DNA of 64,000 bases, from assembly GCF_051132615.1 (NCBI RefSeq), contig NZ_CP152375.1, forward strand, positions 2,914,001 through 2,978,000, given 5' to 3'. This stretch comes from G051132615 sp051132615. GTDB taxonomy: Bacteria; Pseudomonadota; Gammaproteobacteria; Burkholderiales; Neisseriaceae. Positions 25,619-33,903 of this stretch are shown in pieces. The notes beneath the pieces are model-generated. The model searched no databases, was not told the origin of the DNA, and saw only the letters and a list, made by a program, of their open reading frames with translations. Numbering within the stretch: the first letter of the stretch is position 1; every line of letters begins with the position of its first letter. The position numbers and the translations under genes are program-made.

Positions 25619-27037
25619 ATGCCACCTTTTAGTGAAAAGCTCAATACGATATTAGAAACCTTTGCCAATACTGAATTAAAAGATAACGGTGGTAAAAATA
25701 GTCCTGAATATAAGAATTTGATTGCAGCGATAAATGCAACCCCTTCTCTTCAAAATGCTTTAGAGGAAGCTGTTAAAAATGAAGGCATTGAAAGTTTTGT
25801 TGTAGGCGTTTCTGATCCTACTGCAATTGCAGAATATAGCTCTGAAAAAAGAACAGTATATTTGAAATCAGAGGCATTAACTGGTTCATTAGGAACACTA
25901 GTATCATCTATAGCACACGAAACAAACCATGCCCTAAATAAAGATATTTATGCCAAAGATTTAAAGGTTTTTTTTGATCAAGCCGGGGATATTGCTCAGA
26001 GTGACAAACCAATTCACGACTATACAAATGCAATTAAGTCAATGCTTGAAGCTAAAAATAAGTCAGAGGCAAAGGCAGAAATAGCTGCTTGGAATGCTGA
26101 ACTTGAATATCTTAAATCAAAGCAGCCAGATTTAACCTTAAAGGATTTATTTGACCAGTCTTCATACATGTATAAATTTATTGATGTTCGTTATGATGAA
26201 AAATTAAATGAAGTCGTATATGAGAGTAAAAAAGGAATTAACATAAACGCAGACTTAAGTATTGATGCATCAGATGAAAATATTAGTGGCTCTCGAGAGT
26301 ATTATTTTGATGTGTTCTATAAAAATCAAGAAGGAGCAAAACGTGTTGGTGATGTTTTCGATTTTGACGCAATTTATGATAGGGGTGCCAAGATTGTTAT
26401 TGATATGGGTGAATTAAAACTAGATCCAGCAGAATTGGAAAAAAATGGTTTCAAGTTGGATGGTAAAGCAACAAGTGCTACCTACTATGACCCAAATGAT
26501 TTAAACAAAAAACTATATTTAAATCAAAATAATAACGATAAAAATACAAATAAAACTATAGATGAAGATATAGATAATAATAAAGATGATATAACCAAGA
26601 TTATAAAAGAATATCAAAATAGCACTAAGGAAGAAAGTAGACAAAGGGAAGAGAAATCAAACCATGAATATTCAGAAATAAAAGCACTACATGACAAAAT
26701 AGGCGGATATCTTTATCCTTCTTTAGAAAAATTAAATGTTCATCAAAACCACGCTGATTCAATGGTTACCACTGCTGTAAAACAGGCTGTAGATAAAAAA
26801 ATTACCGCAGATGATGTTATCCATGTTGGTGTAGATCAAGCTAAGAATTTAATCGGTGTATTTACAAAAGATTCATCTAAGATGGCCTCTTTTGATGCAA
26901 TCGAAGCCAGTAAAAATGATCCTGAACAAACATTGAATTCAGCTCAACAACAGCTTGAACAGCAGCCAGAACAAGAACTTCAAAGACAATTAGCACTGCA
27001 AACAAAAGATCGTAGTGGTCCATCTATGGAAATGTAA
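25619..27037 (+). CDS. Candidate X-T4SS effector: HExxH domain plus XVIPCD-like tail
   Basis: A 472-residue protein with AAAGGAG before the ATG. The N-terminal half carries a zinc-peptidase motif AHETNHAL (HExxH at 100-104) and a downstream Glu-rich helix (SEAKAEIAAWNAE, 149-161) that could supply the third ligand. The middle is low-complexity Asn/Asp/Lys (302-325). The last 120 residues look like the XVIPCD secretion domain. They contain LYPSLEKL, then NHADSMVTTAVKQA, then DVIHVGVDQAKNLIGVFTKD, then NDPEQTLNSAQQQLEQQ, and finally a Gln-rich tail. XVIPCDs guide antibacterial effectors to VirD4 of the Xanthomonas-type T4SS. No signal peptide is present, as expected. The target, possibly peptidoglycan or a periplasmic protein, is inference. 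No T4SS genes are in the window. Confidence 0.65.
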   Translation: MPPFSEKLNTILETFANTELKDNGGKNSPEYKNLIAAINATPSLQNALEEAVKNEGIESFVVGVSDPTAIAEYSSEKRTVYLKSEALTGSLGTLVSSIAHETNHALNKDIYAKDLKVFFDQAGDIAQSDKPIHDYTNAIKSMLEAKNKSEAKAEIAAWNAELEYLKSKQPDLTLKDLFDQSSYMYKFIDVRYDEKLNEVVYESKKGININADLSIDASDENISGSREYYFDVFYKNQEGAKRVGDVFDFDAIYDRGAKIVIDMGELKLDPAELEKNGFKLDGKATSATYYDPNDLNKKLYLNQNNNDKNTNKTIDEDIDNNKDDITKIIKEYQNSTKEESRQREEKSNHEYSEIKALHDKIGGYLYPSLEKLNVHQNHADSMVTTAVKQAVDKKITADDVIHVGVDQAKNLIGVFTKDSSKMASFDAIEASKNDPEQTLNSAQQQLEQQPEQELQRQLALQTKDRSGPSMEM

Positions 27038-27119
27038 TTTTTACTTGAGAATAATATGTAGAATATTTTTAAGAAAAATAGCCCCATTCTATCCCCTCCA
27101 GAAATGAACCTGAACAGTA

Positions 27120-27572
27120 TCACTCCATTTCTTTAAGTAGACGACAACTATGCTGATGACCATTCTTACATGCTTGATCAAACCATTTTTTGGCTTGTTT
27201 TATATCTTTCATCTCCCGATATGTCCAACCTAAATTATATTGACCTACTACATCCCCTTGCTCTGCTGCTTTTTTATACCAAAATATTGCCTATTCAGTA
27301 TCTTTTTTAAAATGCCCATATATAAATCCTATATTTACTTGGGCATTTGTATCTCCCTGCTCAGCTGCTTTTGTATACCAATAAATAGCTTGATCATAGT
27401 CCTTTTTCGCTTTTTTACCTTTTAAATATATATCACCTAAGGAAAATTGAGCTTTTAAATCTCCTTGTTCCGCTGCTTCTTTCTACTTTTGAACACTTTC
27501 ATCTTCTTTTTGCGTACATGAAGAGTTAGTAAAAACGACTAAAAAGCATAAAACCACGATTAATTTATTCAT
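27120..27572 (-). pseudogene. Sel1-repeat lipoprotein with two in-frame amber codons
   Basis: On the minus strand an ATG at 27572 opens a signal peptide/lipobox (VVLCFLVVFTNSSC). At least three Sel1/TPR-like repeats follow: KEAAEQGDLKAQFSLGDIY, YTKAAEQGDTNAQVNIG and YKKAAEQGDVVGQYNLG. The frame is intact for 151 codons except for two TAG codons, at 27483-27485 and 27291-27293, where Tyr and Gln are expected from the repeat pattern. The natural stop TGA is at 27120. Sel1 lipoproteins often accompany secretion effectors as partners or immunity proteins. Two independent nonsense changes without frameshift suggest recent decay. Confidence 0.75.
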
Positions 27573-27822
27573 AAAGATATATTTTAAGTCACGGACAGAG
27601 CGAAGATTTTGTAACGAATATTTCATGTATTGATTGATCATATTGATGTTTTATCTTTCTTTTTAGTTCTACTATTTTAAAAACAAAAATACCTATTTTA
27701 ATCATACAAAAGTAAAAAATAAAAATCAATTTAAATTTCAAAATAATGAAATAGTGTTAATTTGCAATATAAAGTGTTCATGTTTAATCATATAAAATTT
27801 CAATGTAATATTTGGTTATATA

Positions 27823-28128
27823 GCCCGTGCAGAAGATATTTAACATATTAAACATTATGATGAGTTGGTTGAAACTTTACGCTTAGATTATGCAACGCCC
27901 CCTTTTTCTGATGATAAAAATACCTATGGTTTAATTAAGTTTAAGGTAGAAAAAGCAGAAACTGTTGGTATTCCATATTCGAAGGTATTTGGAGGTTCAG
28001 AGAAAATAGAGGCTCCTTAAGAGGGTGCTGAATTATACAAAGTAATTAATGGGAAAGAAGAACTAGTTGATATTTATACTATAGATGAAAAAACTCAAAT
28101 AGGTAAATTTCAGAGAATTGGAAAATAA
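27823..28128 (+). pseudogene. Decayed gene fragment
   Basis: One frame reads as convincing protein over about 100 codons (… HYDELVETLRLDYATPPFSDD …, FKVEKAETVGIPYSKVFGG, LYKVINGKEELVDIYTIDE) but is cut by TAA at 27841-27843 and 28018-28020, ending at TAA 28126-28128. It looks like the C-terminal part of a toxin- or effector-like protein. I cannot name the family. The IS6 remnant begins 24 bases later. Confidence 0.5.
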
Positions 28129-28152
28129 AATAGTTATTAGAAATGCTATTTA

Positions 28153-28223
28153 GGTACTGTCAAATTAATGGCATGAAATTTATTATTCAGTTATGAAACC
28201 TCAAAACATTTACCGTTGCCATC
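28153..28223 (+). mobile_element. Truncated IS6-family left end
   Basis: GGTACTGTCAAATTAATGG starts a copy of the element that runs through the start codon region (ATGAAACCTC…) for 71 bases. It is then replaced at once by the left end of the intact copy at 28224, so one element has entered or recombined into another. Confidence 0.85.
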
Positions 28224-29022
28224 GGTACTGTCAAGTTAATGGCTTGATGTTTACTATTTAGCCATGAAACCTCAAAATATCTATCGTTGCCATCGTTTTC
28301 CACCAGCCATGATCAGCCATTGCGTTTGGTTATACTATCGTTTCAGCCTGAGTTTTAGAGACATTGAATTGATGATGGCTGAGAAAGGCATTGTGATCAC
28401 TTATGAAAGTATTCGATATTGGTGTTTGAAATTTAGCCGAGAATTTTCTAGAAAATTAAGAGTAAGGCACACTGGTTATGGTGATCAGTGGTTTCTAGAT
28501 GAAGTATTCTGCAAGATAAATGGACAGATAGTTTATCTTTGGCGAGCAGTTGACCAAGATGGTCAAACGATAGACATTCTGGTCCAAAAAAAACGAGACA
28601 GTAAAGCAGCCAAGCGGTTTCTGCAGAAGCTAAGAAAGCAGGGTGGTCAACCACGGTTAATTGTCACCGACAAACTTAAAAGCTATATTAAACCTTGTGC
28701 TCAGCTATTTCCTTCAAGCATTCATACGAGAAGTAAAGGAGAAAATAACCGAGCCGAAAACTCACATCAGGCCACTCGTTTGAGGGAACGGAAAATGAGG
28801 AAGTTCAAATCTATCAAACAGGCTCAACAGTTTCTGGCCAACTTCGGCACAGTCTATGATTTCTTCAAATTAGATCGCCACTTGGTATCAGCAAAAACCT
28901 TCAGAACTTTAGTCTTACGTCGTTTGAAAATTTGGTGTGAGATTAGCCAAGTTGCGTCTACAGTATGAGAAAATACAAACTTGATCTGGCTTATTTTAAT
29001 CCAATGCTATTAACTTGACAGT
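28224..29022 (+). mobile_element. IS6-family insertion sequence, full-length copy
   Basis: The left terminal repeat GGTACTGTCAAGTTAA (28224) faces TTAACTTGACAGT ending at 29022. The last three bases of the right end (expected ACC) are replaced by TTG, so the right tip is altered. The length is about 800 bp with one transposase gene, as usual for IS6. No 8-bp target duplication is visible, because the left flank is another IS fragment. Confidence 0.88.
28264..28968 (+). CDS. IS6-family transposase (DDE)
   Basis: A 234-residue transposase, full length for the family. It has an N-terminal helix-turn-helix region (ISHCVWLYYRFSLSFRDIE). The catalytic DDE triad lies in WFLDEVFCKI (first Asp), LIVTDKLKSY (second Asp) and NNRAENSHQATR (Glu). 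The typical IS6 phrases LWRAVDQDGQTIDILVQKKR and RKMRKFKSIKQAQQFL are present. It is the only intact transposase in the window and could mobilise the degenerate copies in trans. IS6 elements move by replicative cointegrate formation, which favours clustering of copies around accessory genes, as seen here. Confidence 0.95.
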   Translation: MKPQNIYRCHRFPPAMISHCVWLYYRFSLSFRDIELMMAEKGIVITYESIRYWCLKFSREFSRKLRVRHTGYGDQWFLDEVFCKINGQIVYLWRAVDQDGQTIDILVQKKRDSKAAKRFLQKLRKQGGQPRLIVTDKLKSYIKPCAQLFPSSIHTRSKGENNRAENSHQATRLRERKMRKFKSIKQAQQFLANFGTVYDFFKLDRHLVSAKTFRTLVLRRLKIWCEISQVASTV

Positions 29023-29052
29023 TTGAATGCTAAATATAAAGAAGGGGATATT

Positions 29053-30093
29053 TTGAGATCAAAACAACATAAAATAATCATTAGAAGCGTATTTGTTATA
29101 TCTATAGTTTCTTTATATTTTTTTTGTAAGGTATCTATTTCTCAGGAAAAAATAGACATAGACCCTAAACTGAAAATATATAGTAGCCACATTGATGAAA
29201 ATCACCAATTTCCTGTGGTAACGGGAAAATCTGATGCAGCTAAAAACATTAATATGTTTCTAAAAGTAAAATTAAGAAAATTTGATCAGGATTATTCTCT
29301 AAGTTTTAACACTTATCAAATCTCTGCTATTACAGATTCATTTTTATCTTTCAGCTTACAAAGTAATCAAGAAAATGATAAGGAAAACTTAAGTTTTGAT
29401 AGCCAAGGAAGATACTTAACAATTAACCTCCTTTTTAAAGAGGGGCCATGGCTTAATGATCAAGTATACCTTCAAAGAAAACAAAGTATTGAAAAAAAGC
29501 TAACAGAAGAAAATTTATCAACAACTCAAAGAGTCGCTTACGAAGAATGTTTAAAAGAGGGATCATTTGAGCCTGACTTTATGATATTTAATGCAGAGAT
29601 GTCTTTACATCAAGATAAGCTTATATTCACCGGCCCATATTGTATTGACTATGGTGAAAGGCTTAAAGAGTTAAATTTTTTTACTAATCAATTTAATTAT
29701 ACAGATATAGCATCTCATCTTACACCTTATGGGAAATGCATCTTAATTGATAAAAAAACTAATTGTCAGCCTTCTTATAGTAGTCTAACTCCTGGTGTAT
29801 GGTATGGGGAAATAAATAATGAACCTTTTACATTAATTATTTTAGATGTTATTTCTTATATGGAAACTAGTGTATACGGAGAATACTATGTTTCTAATGG
29901 TAAAATAAAGAGTGTAGAAGGATCTGTTCTTTGGAATGAAGATCCAGAAAAAAATGAGTGGTATTTGGAAAATAATGAGTATGTTTTCAAGCTCAATCTA
30001 AGTAAAGATGGTATATTGAATGGTATATGGTATCCATTAAACAACCCAAAAAATAAGCAAAAAATTACTTTGACACAAAAAATACAAAAGTAA
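29053..30093 (+). CDS. Exported or membrane-anchored protein, unknown
   Basis: I place the start at TTG 29053 because AAGGGG (29042-29047) is spaced five bases before it. An open frame also runs back to 29023, the exact edge of the insertion sequence, which would be an artefact. The protein (346 residues) has one N-terminal hydrophobic segment (IIIRSVFVISIVSLYFFCK), then a soluble region. A first domain (about 25-200) contains ENHQFPVVTGKSDAAKNI and FNTYQISAITDSFLSFSLQ, reminiscent of DUF3298/PdaC-type periplasmic domains. A second half has TPGVWYGEINNEPFTLIILD. It could be an orphan immunity protein like other small envelope proteins of this island. Function not assigned. Confidence 0.5.
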   Translation: MRSKQHKIIIRSVFVISIVSLYFFCKVSISQEKIDIDPKLKIYSSHIDENHQFPVVTGKSDAAKNINMFLKVKLRKFDQDYSLSFNTYQISAITDSFLSFSLQSNQENDKENLSFDSQGRYLTINLLFKEGPWLNDQVYLQRKQSIEKKLTEENLSTTQRVAYEECLKEGSFEPDFMIFNAEMSLHQDKLIFTGPYCIDYGERLKELNFFTNQFNYTDIASHLTPYGKCILIDKKTNCQPSYSSLTPGVWYGEINNEPFTLIILDVISYMETSVYGEYYVSNGKIKSVEGSVLWNEDPEKNEWYLENNEYVFKLNLSKDGILNGIWYPLNNPKNKQKITLTQKIQK

Positions 30094-30120
30094 AAGATTA
30101 ATTTCTAAGTTATATGAGCT

Positions 30121-30190
30121 AGCTAATGGTATAAAATTTAATATCCAGTTATGAAACCTCAAAACATCTACAGTTACCATCGTTTTCTAT
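30121..30190 (+). mobile_element. IS6-family fragment
   Basis: CTAATGGTATAAAATTTAATATCCAG followed by TTATGAAACCTCAAAACATC matches the 5' end of the element (untranslated tip and first transposase codons). The terminal GGTACTGTCAAG is missing and similarity ends near 30190. Confidence 0.7.
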
Positions 30191-30266
30191 TCATCATTAA
30201 TAGAGTTGATGATGAATAGAAAAGATAGCAACTTAAAAAACAACTCAAGGTAGAAACATTATTTAA

Positions 30267-30620
30267 ATGAAGATATTAGATAAATTCAGGGTACTATTAT
30301 CTTTAGTGTTAGCTAGTTGTAGTGTATTTGGCCTCAGCCACAGCATGTATCTTAGTATAGTTGTTTTCATTACCAAGGGTAAAATGTGGTGGTTTGGTAT
30401 GGTGGTGTACCTAATATATTTTGTTTTTTCATCAATATTCTTATTGATATTAATTCTATTAGTTAAAGATCATTTAAACACCAAACAAAAAAACACCATG
30501 ATATTCATTTTGTCACTATTGGCAATCTTATTTTTTAGTTATCATTATTACAATGATCAAAGATTATATTGGTGGTTTGAATGTGGTAGATTTTGGTGGG
30601 AGTGTATGAATGGTCCTTAA
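30267..30620 (+). CDS. Small membrane protein, unknown
   Basis: A 117-residue protein with three predicted helices (about 8-28, 43-68 and 76-95) and a Trp/Cys-rich tail (YWWFECGRFWWECMNGP). It converges on the next gene with 18 bases between stops. It is probably an inner-membrane protein, and its setting among effector-type genes would suit an immunity protein. No family is recognised. Confidence 0.45.
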   Translation: MKILDKFRVLLSLVLASCSVFGLSHSMYLSIVVFITKGKMWWFGMVVYLIYFVFSSIFLLILILLVKDHLNTKQKNTMIFILSLLAILFFSYHYYNDQRLYWWFECGRFWWECMNGP

Positions 30621-30638
30621 TTTTATAAAAACTATTTA

Positions 30639-31265
30639 TCAATCTCCCCAACAAAGCCATTGGCGTTTTACTCTATGAAAATAACACTTATGAAATGGAA
30701 TTGATGGATGATAAAACATCACAGTCATTTTTGTTATTTCATCATGTGCTATTGGGGGTAATATGACTTTACCTTTTGTGTAATTTTTAATGGGCACTCC
30801 TAATCCATCAAGCCCAGAGGAGTTTCTAGGGTACATCATGATACCATTTTTAAATCTATCAGAAATAAAAGAAGCAAACTCTTCTTTCTCTGGATAATAA
30901 CCATGAATTGATTGAAAATTTTCCATCTTGATCAGTGCATTAAGTGCATTTTCTTGAAAATCTTCAATCTTATTTGCGTATTGATAAGAAATAGAAATAA
31001 AATAACAGGACCAAAAAATAATCTTAACCACTCTCCATTGCCAATATTTTTTTTGATAAAAAATTAAAATACATTGGATAAGAATATAAAAACCAAAAAA
31101 GTAGTATATCCTTCCAAACTCATTAAAACTTTCACCAATAAAACCTGAAAAAACAAGAAGGATACAAGCTAAAAAGAACGTTAATAGTGTTCTACTAATT
31201 GGAATGTAGTTGATTATTTTTTTAAATTGTATCTTCAACATAGAAAGTAATGGCGATAGTTTCAT
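30639..31265 (-). CDS. Membrane protein with C-terminal soluble domain, unknown
   Basis: A 208-residue protein with three predicted helices (about 25-46, 51-70 and 79-97) followed by a soluble domain of about 105 residues. That domain contains FQSIHGYYPEKEEFASFI and SSGLDGLGVPIKNYTKG, a layout seen in small periplasmic domains with pilin-like 'Y(Y)P' turns. The tail carries the only late Cys residues (FHKCYFHR and WLCWGD). Orientation and AT content match its neighbours in the island. Function unknown. Confidence 0.5.
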   Translation of the reverse strand: MKLSPLLSMLKIQFKKIINYIPISRTLLTFFLACILLVFSGFIGESFNEFGRIYYFFGFYILIQCILIFYQKKYWQWRVVKIIFWSCYFISISYQYANKIEDFQENALNALIKMENFQSIHGYYPEKEEFASFISDRFKNGIMMYPRNSSGLDGLGVPIKNYTKGKVILPPIAHDEITKMTVMFYHPSIPFHKCYFHRVKRQWLCWGD

Positions 31266-31288
31266 ATTTCATATTAAGTTAAGTATAT

Positions 31289-31549
31289 TTATTTTATATG
31301 TTTTTCCACTTTACAAAACCAATGAAATGGGGCTGTAATTCCCATTATTCCAATTTCTGGTATTGCGCGATATTGAAAACTTTCTTTAGGGAAACGATCT
31401 GGTGATCGTTTCCCTATATATTTAATAACATCCATATTTAAATAATCATAATAACTAATAGAGTACATAGGTTTAAATTGTTCATTCTTACAGTTGATTT
31501 GGATAATAGAATAGTTAGTTTGTAACAGACTACGTAATTTTTTCCCTTG
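31289..31549 (-). pseudogene. Remnant of a surface-adhesin-E-like exported protein
   Basis: On the minus strand an 86-codon frame begins after an in-frame TAA and reads LRSLLQTNYSIIQINCKN, then SISYYDYLNMDVIKYIGK, then PEIGIMGITAPFHWFCKVEK. The INCKN / isyyDylN / WFCK pattern with two Cys recalls surface-adhesin E-like domains of Neisseriales and relatives (from memory). The expected N-terminus, with SRDFF and YPKESAF-like pieces, lies in shifted frames up to about 31610, so the gene is broken by a frameshift and a stop. Confidence 0.5.
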
Positions 31550-31640
31550 TTTTTAAAAAGCGCTTTCTTTTGGATAAAAAAATCTCTAGAAATAACGATA
31601 TTATTTTTTTATAGGTAAACCTATCTCAGTAGAATCATCA

Positions 31641-31869
31641 ATGAAACTACAAAATATTTATCGTTGGCAATGTTTTACACCAGTAGTCATCAGCTATTGT
31701 GTTTGGTTGTATTATCGTTTTAGTCAAGTTTCAGCAAAAACCTTTAGAGTTCTAGTTTCATGTCAGCTGAAAATTTGGGAGGAAATCACTCAAATTGCGA
31801 CCTCAGCATGATAAAGCTCAAACATGGTTTAGCTTACTTTAACATGTACTCATTAACTTGACAGTACTT
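31641..31869 (+). mobile_element. Internally deleted IS6-family copy
   Basis: The transposase start (ATG at 31641, KLQNIYRWQCF) runs for about 95 bases to TATCGTTTTAGTCAAG. It then jumps to the 3' end of the gene (TTTCAGCAAAAACCTTTAGAG …), skipping about 500 bases, and ends in the right terminal repeat TTAACTTGACAGTAC at 31853-31867. The left tip is missing. It is MITE-like in structure but a single copy. Confidence 0.75.
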
Positions 31870-31885
31870 TTTGAACACTACTAAG

Positions 31886-32422
31886 CTATTTCTTTTTACT
31901 AGAAAGAGCAAGGCCAAACCCAAAAAAACTAGCTACTCCATTCGCACTAAGAACCAACCCAATTAGTATTAATATTCCCTTAACAAAAAAATCACTATCA
32001 GAATAAATTATATATTTATTTGGATTTTCGAAGCTATAGATTATTGATACTGTTGAATTATCTTCAGAGTAAAGTGTGCGACTTGTCCTACAACCTGATA
32101 AATTATGATGATACAAGCGATCGTTTTTATCTTTGTATTGGATGTTATAAGAATAATATCGTTGATTGCCTAGGCAGAAAATGTTAAGAATTTTATTGGG
32201 TTTGAAATTAGAAAGTGTTGCAGTGGTATGCTCGCCATCCTTTTCTAACATTGTCTTTAAAGTATAAGTAGAGCTTATACTGTAAATATTCCATAATATA
32301 AAAATTAATCCAGCAAAGATTTGTAAAATGCCACGTAGATTTGGATTTGAATCAAAAAAATCTTTCATTTTTTCTCTTTTGAATATGGATAAAATAGTAT
32401 TATTTAAAGACATCATACCCAC
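31886..32422 (-). CDS. DUF3592-like membrane protein
   Basis: Up to 178 residues starting at GTG 32422, with AAGGA upstream. ATG at 32368 (MKDFF), after GAGAAAA, is an equally plausible start. Two membrane helices (about 30-50 and 148-168) flank a periplasmic domain of about 85 residues, with TATLSNFKPNK, YNIQYKDKNDRLYHH and STVSIIYSFENPNKYII. This order (helix, a beta domain ending 'v.i.Y...nP....', helix) is that of DUF3592 proteins. No function is established for the family. The neighbours are IS remnants on both sides. Confidence 0.55.
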   Translation of the reverse strand: MGMMSLNNTILSIFKREKMKDFFDSNPNLRGILQIFAGLIFILWNIYSISSTYTLKTMLEKDGEHTTATLSNFKPNKILNIFCLGNQRYYSYNIQYKDKNDRLYHHNLSGCRTSRTLYSEDNSTVSIIYSFENPNKYIIYSDSDFFVKGILILIGLVLSANGVASFFGFGLALSSKKK

Positions 32423-32483
32423 TCATGGATTCCTTCAAATAATACTATAAATGATTATACCTTTAATTTTTTCAGTTCGGAAT

Positions 32484-33189
32484 GGTACTGTCAAGTTAAT
32501 GACTTGAAGTTTATTATTCAGTTATGAAACCTCAAAACATTTACCGTTGCCATCGTTCGTTATCCACCAGTGATCATCAGCCATTGTGTGTGGTTGTATT
32601 ATCGCTTCAGTCTAAGTTTTAGAGACATCGAGTTGATGATGGCTGAAAAAGGTATTGTGATCACTTATGAAAGTATTCGCCTTTGGTGTTTGAAATTTGG
32701 TCAGATATTTTCTAAGAAACTAAAAGCAAGGCTTGCTGACTATGGTGATAAATGGTTTCTAGATGAAGTGTTCTGCAAAATAAACGGACAGACAGTTTAT
32801 CTTTGGCGAGCAGTTGATCAAGATGGACAAACCATAGATATTCTTGTTCAGAAAAAACGAGACAGTCATGCAGCTAAGCGATTTCTGAAAAAACTTAGAA
32901 AGCAGGGTGGTCAACCACGGTTGCTTGTGACAGACAAACTAAAAAGCTATATCAAACCTTGCTCTCAGCTATTTCCTTCAGTCATCTATACTAGAAATAA
33001 AGGAGAAAATAACCGAGCCGAAAACTCACATCAGGTCACACGATTAAGGGAGAGGAAAATGAGGAAATTTAAGTCGATAAAACAGGCTCAGAAGTTTCTA
33101 ACAAACTTTGCCAAATTGCACCTGAAATATGAGAAAATACGAGCTTAGTTTGGCTTATTTTTAGTTTGCCACATTAACTTGACAGTACC
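32484..33189 (+). mobile_element. IS6-family copy with intact ends and dead transposase
   Basis: Both terminal repeats are complete (GGTACTGTCAAGTTAA at 32484 and TTAACTTGACAGTACC ending at 33189), but the element is about 706 bp instead of about 800. The transposase start (ATG 32524) is followed by a net 4-base insertion near codon 12, which shifts the frame. A deletion of about 97 bases removes the C-terminus after FLTNF. The DDE core (WFLDEVF, LLVTDKLKSY, NNRAENSHQ) survives in an open frame 32570-33148. It could move only with transposase supplied in trans. No matching 8-bp flanks are seen. Confidence 0.85.
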
Positions 33190-33375
33190 CTTTTAGTTTA
33201 TCATAGATATTACCTCGTAATGATAACAATTTTGTTATACTAACTTAACTAAGTTATCAAAATTAACCAGTTTAGATGAGATGAAATGGATAAATTTGAT
33301 AGTGAATTTATTTTGCTATTTAAAACTATCTTAACTATATTCATTTCACTATTTTATTTTTAAAGGTTTAATGAA

Positions 33376-33902
33376 ATGCAAAAAAAAATTAATTCCTTTT
33401 TTATTGGTATTGTCAGTTTGTTATTTTCAGTACCCAGTATAGCAAGATTTATGACAAATGAACCCATCATCTGTCAAAATAATATTGAAAAATTACAACA
33501 AAATGCGTCAACAGCTTACTTAGTAGAATTATCAAATGTTAAGTATGGAAATAAATCAAATTGCCCTTTAAATATTATAGGTGATAACGGTCTGTCAAAC
33601 TCAATATTTTGAAAGTTTATCGTGACTCAACAGGTGAATTTGATGCTTTAAAAGGTAAACAACAAGAAGCTTTGTTTTCTAGAGTTTGTGACTCCTTTTA
33701 TAATGAACAAAATGGCAAATGCTGGGCTTTACAAAATTTTTTTGAAGATGGGCAACAGTGGGTTCTATTTGACACATCTATAACCGAAGGTAGAATAGAG
33801 TTTACTTTACGCGATTGCCAAACAGCATCATTTCTAGTAGAAAGTGATGAGCAATTGAAAGCTTGGGAAAAGCAGTTTATTTCAATGCCTACGATTAAAT
33901 AG
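33376..33902 (+). pseudogene. Exported protein gene split by a one-base frameshift
   Basis: The first frame (33376-33612) encodes a signal peptide (INSFFIGIVSLLFSVPSIA-RF) and a short mature region (EPIICQNNIEKLQ … NIIGDNGLSNSIF), then stops at TGA. A second frame beginning around 33609 continues smoothly with KVYRDSTGEFDALKGK … LRDCQTASFLVESDE to 33902. Adding one T to the T4 run at 33606-33609 would join them into a protein of about 175 residues with several Cys. It may be a true frameshift, or the second part may use TTG 33609 as an overlapping start. Function unknown. Confidence 0.5.
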
Positions 33903-33903
33903 G

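Noticed and set aside
25619..27037. Reading the HExxH protein as a phage or housekeeping peptidase
   Set aside because: The C-terminal XVIPCD-like region, absence of a signal peptide and the upstream lipoprotein fit a secreted effector better, though this stays a prediction.
27240..27425. A hydrophobic 61-codon plus-strand frame
   Set aside because: It lies antisense to the Sel1-repeat pseudogene, and its hydrophobicity comes from that strand's repeat codons.
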